Made by a program: the position numbers and the translations under genes. Shown one piece after another: positions 59,957 through 64,000 of a stretch of 64,000 bases of DNA (position 1 is its first letter; each line of letters begins with the position of its first letter). The notes below the pieces were generated by a model, which ran no database searches, was not told the DNA's origin, and saw nothing but the letters and a program-made list of their open reading frames with translations. Source of the DNA: Microseira sp003486305 (GTDB lineage: Bacteria; Cyanobacteriota; Cyanobacteriia; Cyanobacteriales; Aerosakkonemataceae); contig DALYJX010000007.1 of assembly GCA_031969655.1 (NCBI GenBank), forward strand, positions 1 to 64,000, written 5' to 3'.

Positions 59957-60931
59957 CTATTGCAGTATCGAAATCGTGCTAATTAGCGTATCCACATTTT
60001 GAGCGATGCTAGCTGTCATGCAGCGAGTCACTGGTAAGCTATCAATTACCAATCCCAAACACAGCAGCATCATGTAGATAATCGAGTATTTAAACACCGA
60101 TCTCGCTAACGTGTTATCAACTGGATTTTGTAACAGTTGCCAAGCTTTTTGGATGAATTTCCCACCCAGAGTAAGGGCTATCAATCCATAAACAACTCCT
60201 GCGGTACCCAAAGGATAAATTAGCAATAGAGTTGATGGCACCAAAATTAAGGTGTAAATCCAGATTTGGCGGGTTGTTTCTACTTCACCTTCTACTACTG
60301 GTAACATCGGGATGCCGACTTTGGCGTAGTCGTCTTTAATCATCAACGCCAATCCCCAAAAATGGGGCGGCGTCCAGATAAAGACGATCGCAAATAGCAT
60401 CCATGCTGACCAGCTTAAACTACCCGTCACTGCTGCCCATCCTACCAAAGCGGGAATTGCACCCGCCGCACCGCCAATGACGATATTTTGGGGCGTATGG
60501 CGTTTGAGCATGTGGGTGTAGATCAGCATGTAAAAAACTATACCCGACATTGCCAATAAAGCGGCGAGTAAATTGGCAAAGACAGTTAGTAAGGTGAAAG
60601 AAAGGGTAGCGAGTGCGATCGCAAACAATAATGCATCCCTAGTCTGTACTCTACCAGAAGGAATCGGGCGGTGGCGAGTGCGCTCCATTGTATAGTCAAT
60701 ATCGCGATCGTAGATACAATTAAGCGTTTGAGCCGAAGCAGCTGCTAACGTTCCACCTAAAAGGGTTACGATTAGCAACACCGGGTCTACTCTTCCATCC
60801 GACGCCATCCACATGCTGGCAGCAGTTGTAATTAACAGTAAGGGAATAATCCTCGGTTTGGTTAGTTGGTAATAGCTGTGAATAACTTGTAGAAAGTTTT
60901 CATGTTGGCGGGCAAAGCTAGTCCCTATCAT
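59957..60931 (-). CDS. ctaB: Protoheme IX farnesyltransferase (heme O synthase)
   Basis: 324 residues with about nine membrane helices. The UbiA-type Asp motifs are NCIYDRDIDYTMERTRHRPI (first) and DDYAKVGIPM (second). It adds a farnesyl group to heme B, giving heme O for cytochrome oxidase. ctaA lies 133 bp upstream on the same strand, the usual cyanobacterial order. Confidence 0.97.
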   Translation of the reverse strand: MIGTSFARQHENFLQVIHSYYQLTKPRIIPLLLITTAASMWMASDGRVDPVLLIVTLLGGTLAAASAQTLNCIYDRDIDYTMERTRHRPIPSGRVQTRDALLFAIALATLSFTLLTVFANLLAALLAMSGIVFYMLIYTHMLKRHTPQNIVIGGAAGAIPALVGWAAVTGSLSWSAWMLFAIVFIWTPPHFWGLALMIKDDYAKVGIPMLPVVEGEVETTRQIWIYTLILVPSTLLLIYPLGTAGVVYGLIALTLGGKFIQKAWQLLQNPVDNTLARSVFKYSIIYMMLLCLGLVIDSLPVTRCMTASIAQNVDTLISTISILQ

Positions 60932-60964
60932 TACGGTTACATCCTTCTCGTGTGAAACAAAATT

Positions 60965-61047
60965 TGGTAATTGGTAATGGGTAATTGGTAATTGGTAATT
61001 GGGAGGGGGGCGGGTTTAATTTAGCTGTTTTTTTACCTGCCCCTACA
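60965..61047. repeat. STRR array plus short GGGGCGGGTTTA hairpin between ctaA and ctaB
   Basis: Five GGTAATT units (60965-61003) are followed by GGGGGCGGGTTTAATTTAGC with ACCTGCCCCTAC, a reduced member of the GGGGCGGGTTT family. Confidence 0.8.
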
Positions 61048-61064
61048 TCGCTTACATCACCAAA

Positions 61065-62021
61065 TTAGGCGGCTTTTTCGACTGATACCGCTAGAACGTT
61101 GGCAGCGATATTTTCTGATTTAGAATCTCGCAGTCCTAAGACGGTAAATGCCACCAGGGAACCCAATAATGCTGCACCTACTGCTTGATGAGAAACTGTT
61201 AGCACTTCTACTTGCAGGTGTAAGCGGAAAGTCGCAATTCCCAAAACTATTTGTGCAATTAGCAACAGGGCGGTAAGTCTCGACAAGTTACGCAGCATGG
61301 GGTGGAGTGCGTATTTTCGCCATGCCAAAATAACTACTGCCAAAGTTGCTATAGTTGCTGGAAAAACGCCGATGATGTGGCTGTTCATTACCGCACATAA
61401 TTCGGATGCGCCGAAGCATTGGTGCAGCGCCCAGCGGGAACCTACGAGCGCCCCTAGTAAGCTTTGCAGGTAAACTAAAATTGCGGCGGTTAAACTTATC
61501 CAGGGCAATTTACCAACAGTTCCAGTGCCTTTGTAGGGAAGTAGCGCCGTGCCTATTACTAGCAGGGTGATGAAGAATAATAGGGCACATCCCAAGTGGG
61601 CGGTTACAATGTCAAATCGCAGCAATTGGGTAACTGTGAGTCCGCCTAACACGCCTTGGAATACAATCAATCCCAGGGCAAATATTGACGCAGGCGGCAT
61701 CCAGCGGGGTAGCTGACGGCGATACCACCAGGATAGGGCAACTAACGCGATCGCACTCACCCCAATCAACGCCGCATCCAGTCTGTGAAACCATTCCAGG
61801 AATACCTGGAGGTTCATCAGTTGTTGCGAGGGTACTAACTGACCATAGCACAAAGGCCAATCCGGACAAGCCAACCCGGCATTCATCACCCGCGTAGCGC
61901 TGCCGACTGCCATCAATAGTAGCGTCGCGATCGCTATCTTCCACACAAAGCGACGAATCCAATCTTTTGCGCTGGTACTCGATTCGGTGCGTATGTCTTG
62001 ATGCAAGGCAGATTCAGTCAT
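61065..62021 (-). CDS. ctaA: Heme A synthase
   Basis: 318 residues, eight predicted helices. The family Cys pair and heme-binding His are present in AGLACPDWPLCYGQLVPSQQ, FLEWFHRLDAALIG, and the second-half HQCFGASELCAVMNSHIIG and VSHQAVGAALLG. It oxidises heme O to heme A for aa3-type cytochrome oxidase, in the plasma or thylakoid membrane. ctaC-E are not in the window. Confidence 0.97.
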   Translation of the reverse strand: MTESALHQDIRTESSTSAKDWIRRFVWKIAIATLLLMAVGSATRVMNAGLACPDWPLCYGQLVPSQQLMNLQVFLEWFHRLDAALIGVSAIALVALSWWYRRQLPRWMPPASIFALGLIVFQGVLGGLTVTQLLRFDIVTAHLGCALLFFITLLVIGTALLPYKGTGTVGKLPWISLTAAILVYLQSLLGALVGSRWALHQCFGASELCAVMNSHIIGVFPATIATLAVVILAWRKYALHPMLRNLSRLTALLLIAQIVLGIATFRLHLQVEVLTVSHQAVGAALLGSLVAFTVLGLRDSKSENIAANVLAVSVEKAA

Positions 62022-62285
62022 TAGCTATACCAAGGATGTTATTTGCTTTCCACTATTAAGCGAGTCATGAGTATTTACTCATTCCAAGCCAAGCATCGCG
62101 CTTGGTTGACCATTGGCTCCTAATTATCAATTTAGTCAGAATAAACGGTTTTCTCGAAAAGCTTTCCGTATTTTTTTAGTTTTAAACTTTTACATATCTT
62201 TACACTAACGCTCCAAACCCAGCCACTACCAGTCCCATCGCCATCTCTGGGAATTCTGGTATAATTGATACAAATTCGGTTTTTT
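62022..62285. other. Leader region of ctaA without a clear gene
   Basis: 264 bases. The minus-strand stretch at about 62200-62265 reads IPEFPEMAMGLVVAGFGALV before a stop, which looks like a membrane-anchor tail, but it lacks a credible start and joins no neighbouring gene. No repeat or terminator was recognised. Confidence 0.35.
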
Positions 62286-62987
62286 TTAATAGCCTAGAGG
62301 TGCGAAGGGTTGTTGTTCGGAGACACTTTGGGAACGCATCTCTATTTTTGTTGTTAAAGACGGACGCCAGCAAAGATAAAGCAGTGGACCAAACAGGGGA
62401 ATTAGCGCCACTGTCCAAAAAATTCGAGCATCTTGAATACCCCGACGCGCCATATCATCATCGAATAACGATGTTAGCGGAAATATCAGACCCATCAGAC
62501 AAAAATCTAGACTTATCAGGTGAACAAATGCCGTAGTTTGAAACTGCTCGACATAATCTTCCCAATCTCCAGCAATTATCGCGTAGGCAATTAAACCAAT
62601 GGTAATTAAAAGCAGAGTGACTCCAGTTGAACGACGATCTAAAATTTGGAGCCACTTATCTTTTGTGCCGGAGAATTCTTGATTGCGCTGACGTAAAATC
62701 AAATAAGGCATTAAACACATAACTCCGGTTCCATTCGAGCCGATAAAATAAGGCCACGCGCGCAACTTTTGCATTCTGCCATCAAAAAACATCAAACAAG
62801 CATAAATCATAGGCCAAACGCCCATCAACCAGAAAATTGCTACCAAAATTGCATTAACTTTTGAAAGCTGAAATGTTAGCAAATTCTTGACTATAGGCCA
62901 TGTATCTGGTTGGTCGAGGGGTGCTAACCAGATTGTATAACCTACGAAGGTTATCCAGATGAAAAACAATGCAACTTTCCTGACCAT
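62286..62987 (-). CDS. Membrane protein of unknown function, paralog of the edge gene
   Basis: 233 residues from the ATG at 62987 (a TTG at 63008 is possible). Six hydrophobic segments are visible, including ALFFIWITFVGYTIWLAP, FIGSNGTGVMCLMPYLILR, VTLLLITIGLIAYAIIAGDW and ALIPLFGPLLYLCWRPSL. The C-terminal half (GDWEDYVEQFQTTAFVHLIS, DDDMARRGIQDARIFWTVAL) is plainly related to the truncated gene at 63710. No family name can be given. It is upstream of ctaA on the same strand. Confidence 0.75.
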   Translation of the reverse strand: MVRKVALFFIWITFVGYTIWLAPLDQPDTWPIVKNLLTFQLSKVNAILVAIFWLMGVWPMIYACLMFFDGRMQKLRAWPYFIGSNGTGVMCLMPYLILRQRNQEFSGTKDKWLQILDRRSTGVTLLLITIGLIAYAIIAGDWEDYVEQFQTTAFVHLISLDFCLMGLIFPLTSLFDDDMARRGIQDARIFWTVALIPLFGPLLYLCWRPSLTTKIEMRSQSVSEQQPFAPLGY

Positions 62988-63070
62988 AAGCTGAACCGAT
63001 GATTGCAACCCGTCATCGATTTAATATTAGGTAAGCAATGGGATCTCTTACCTCTGTCTTAGGTCAAGTT

Positions 63071-63535
63071 TTAAACAAATCTCCCAAATATCATGTTAAA
63101 AAATAACCCTAACGCTAGTCCTAACCAAGAAGTTCCTGCTAAAATCAAAAACTTGTGAGGTTTGCTAAAAAATTTTATTAACTCTCTTGAACCAAAAATA
63201 AATAGCAAAGCCAAAACCGAAGCCCAAGGTAAAGCATAATCTCTAGGTGAATAAAAAAGCAAAGCGAACAACCAAGCCAATGCTGATGCCCACAGCTTAG
63301 GCGACGCCCAAGCGAAAACTGAACCTGTAGCCCAAGCTGAAGCCCACGCCCCTGGTGCCATTTTCCAGCCAGTAGATAAGTACATCAAAAAAATCCCTGC
63401 TAGCCAAACCCAAGGAATTGTTTTCCATTTGCTATGTCCTTGAAAAGAGCCATTTCTTGAGTGCTGTAATGCTTTCCATGCCTGTACGATGCCTACCGCT
63501 GTTCCCACTGTCGCTATTACTTCTATCGGTGTCAT
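63071..63535 (-). CDS. Trp/Ala-rich small membrane protein
   Basis: 154 residues. Four to five hydrophobic segments carry a repeated Trp-Ala motif (GAWASAWATGSVFAWASPKL, WASALAWLFALLFYS, LPWASVLALLFIFGSR). The N-terminal helix (EVIATVGTAVGIVQAWKALQ) precedes them. The repeated GCTTGGGC-type codons make the middle internally repetitive. No family was recognised. Confidence 0.7.
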   Translation of the reverse strand: MTPIEVIATVGTAVGIVQAWKALQHSRNGSFQGHSKWKTIPWVWLAGIFLMYLSTGWKMAPGAWASAWATGSVFAWASPKLWASALAWLFALLFYSPRDYALPWASVLALLFIFGSRELIKFFSKPHKFLILAGTSWLGLALGLFFNMIFGRFV

Positions 63536-63709
63536 TGTTCTAAGAGCTTTAATTGCAACTTGGTGCTGTTTACTGAGTGATACTTCTTACCAGAATCTCA
63601 CACAGAAGAACGCAGACACAGATAGGGGAGCGCTACTTTAGCACTGTTTTTCCGCCAAAAAGGACGCAGACATAGTATGGAGAGCAATGCTTACGCCGTC
63701 AGCGGCTAA

Positions 63710-64000
63710 CTAACGACTGGTACTAGCTAAAGGCTTCGGTGCTACTTCGGCACTCGTTTCCTGTAAAGGAGGACGCAAACAAAGATAAGCCACCGAACCA
63801 ATTAAAGGCAGCAGTGACACTCCCCAAAACACGAAGTCATTTTTGATACTGCGCCGCGCCATATCATCGCCCAGCAGCGTTGGAAATAACAAACAAAACA
63901 GACAAAATGCCAAACTCATACCATTAATAAATCGGCTGGTTTGGAACTGATAAATAAACTCTCCCCAATCTCCAAACAGCAAAGCATAACCTAGTAAAAC
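63710..64000 (-). CDS. Membrane protein, N-terminal part beyond the window edge
   Basis: The last 96 codons of a gene that continues past 64000. VLLGYALLFGDWGEFIYQFQ, then LAFCLFCLLFPTLLGDDMAR and FWGVSLLPLIGSVAYLCLRP match the C-terminal half of the gene at 62286-62987 in order and spacing. The two are tandem paralogs separated by the Trp/Ala-rich gene. Confidence 0.75.
   Translation of the reverse strand, partial: VLLGYALLFGDWGEFIYQFQTSRFINGMSLAFCLFCLLFPTLLGDDMARRSIKNDFVFWGVSLLPLIGSVAYLCLRPPLQETSAEVAPKPLASTSR

Noticed and set aside
62200..62418. Minus-strand frame ending IPEFPEMAMGLVVAGFGALV
   Set aside because: The tail looks like a membrane anchor, but the upstream part overlaps the gene at 62286 out of frame and no start is credible.
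1..64000. tRNA or rRNA genes
   Set aside because: I looked for TTCGA-type T-loops with flanking stems and conserved rRNA blocks in the spacers and found none convincing. A tRNAscan run would settle it.

Overview
The window is cyanobacterial chromosome. It carries psb28 (photosystem II), crtQ (zeta-carotene desaturase), a GH100 neutral invertase, ctaA/ctaB, a PrxQ peroxiredoxin, an HmpF-like motility relative, and CHAT, DUF928, CHASE2 and filamentous-haemagglutinin proteins. The octamer GCGATCGC (HIP1) is scattered throughout, and heptamer arrays of the STRR type are common. The repeat load and the surface/motility genes suggest a filamentous species with a large genome, but the genus cannot be read from the sequence.

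Layout. 0-10 kb: HDAC-family deacetylase, TerB-like protein, a tnpB-only IS605-type element with a likely omegaRNA end, an RTX/sugar-dehydrogenase fusion, a tandem PspA-like protein, a laforin-like phosphatase, an alarmone-hydrolase-like HD protein and a MalK/UgpC ATPase. 10-16 kb: double aspartyl protease, mtnA, a sirtuin and dxs. 16-25.6 kb: a co-directional set of TpsA-like adhesin, TPR-CHAT protease, DUF928 and CHASE2-PAS-adenylate cyclase. 25.7-35.4 kb: psb28, SDR epimerase, IS607 remnant, TPR protein, IscA-type protein, two cyanobacterial conserved proteins, then crtQ plus an SRPBCC protein. 35.4-37.5 kb: a repeat nest around the HmpF-like gene. 37.5-45.5 kb: invertase, ferredoxin, cobQ, peroxiredoxin, an eight-unit 63-bp palindrome array and a DrrAB-type exporter. 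45.5-59.6 kb: an accessory region with three toxin-antitoxin pairs, two Uma2 nucleases, a frameshifted DUF262-HNH gene, several decayed genes, a TetR-controlled Rieske/GNAT/HAD set and a methyltransferase-HIT fusion. 60-64 kb: ctaB, ctaA and related small membrane proteins, the last cut by the window edge.

The strongest signal outside the genes is repeat biology. A 116-118 bp palindrome flanked by TA occurs five times. Four copies lie inside reading frames. Removing the element with one TA restores one continuous frame in the two genes it breaks (an SH3-domain gene and a DUF29-like gene) and keeps frame in the two genes that carry it silently (aspartyl protease, CHAT protein). This points to a TA-targeting MITE that sometimes adds 38 codons to a protein. 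A second modular family (about 150 bp, terminal inverted repeats TGATATCATGTC) carries interchangeable hairpin cores. A third family is the GGGGCACGGCAT hairpin, amplified in tandem at 42.9-43.4 kb. Heptamer arrays sit directly against several start codons.

All calls come from reading the sequence and translations by eye. No database search or folding was run, and positions of short sites may be off by a base or two.
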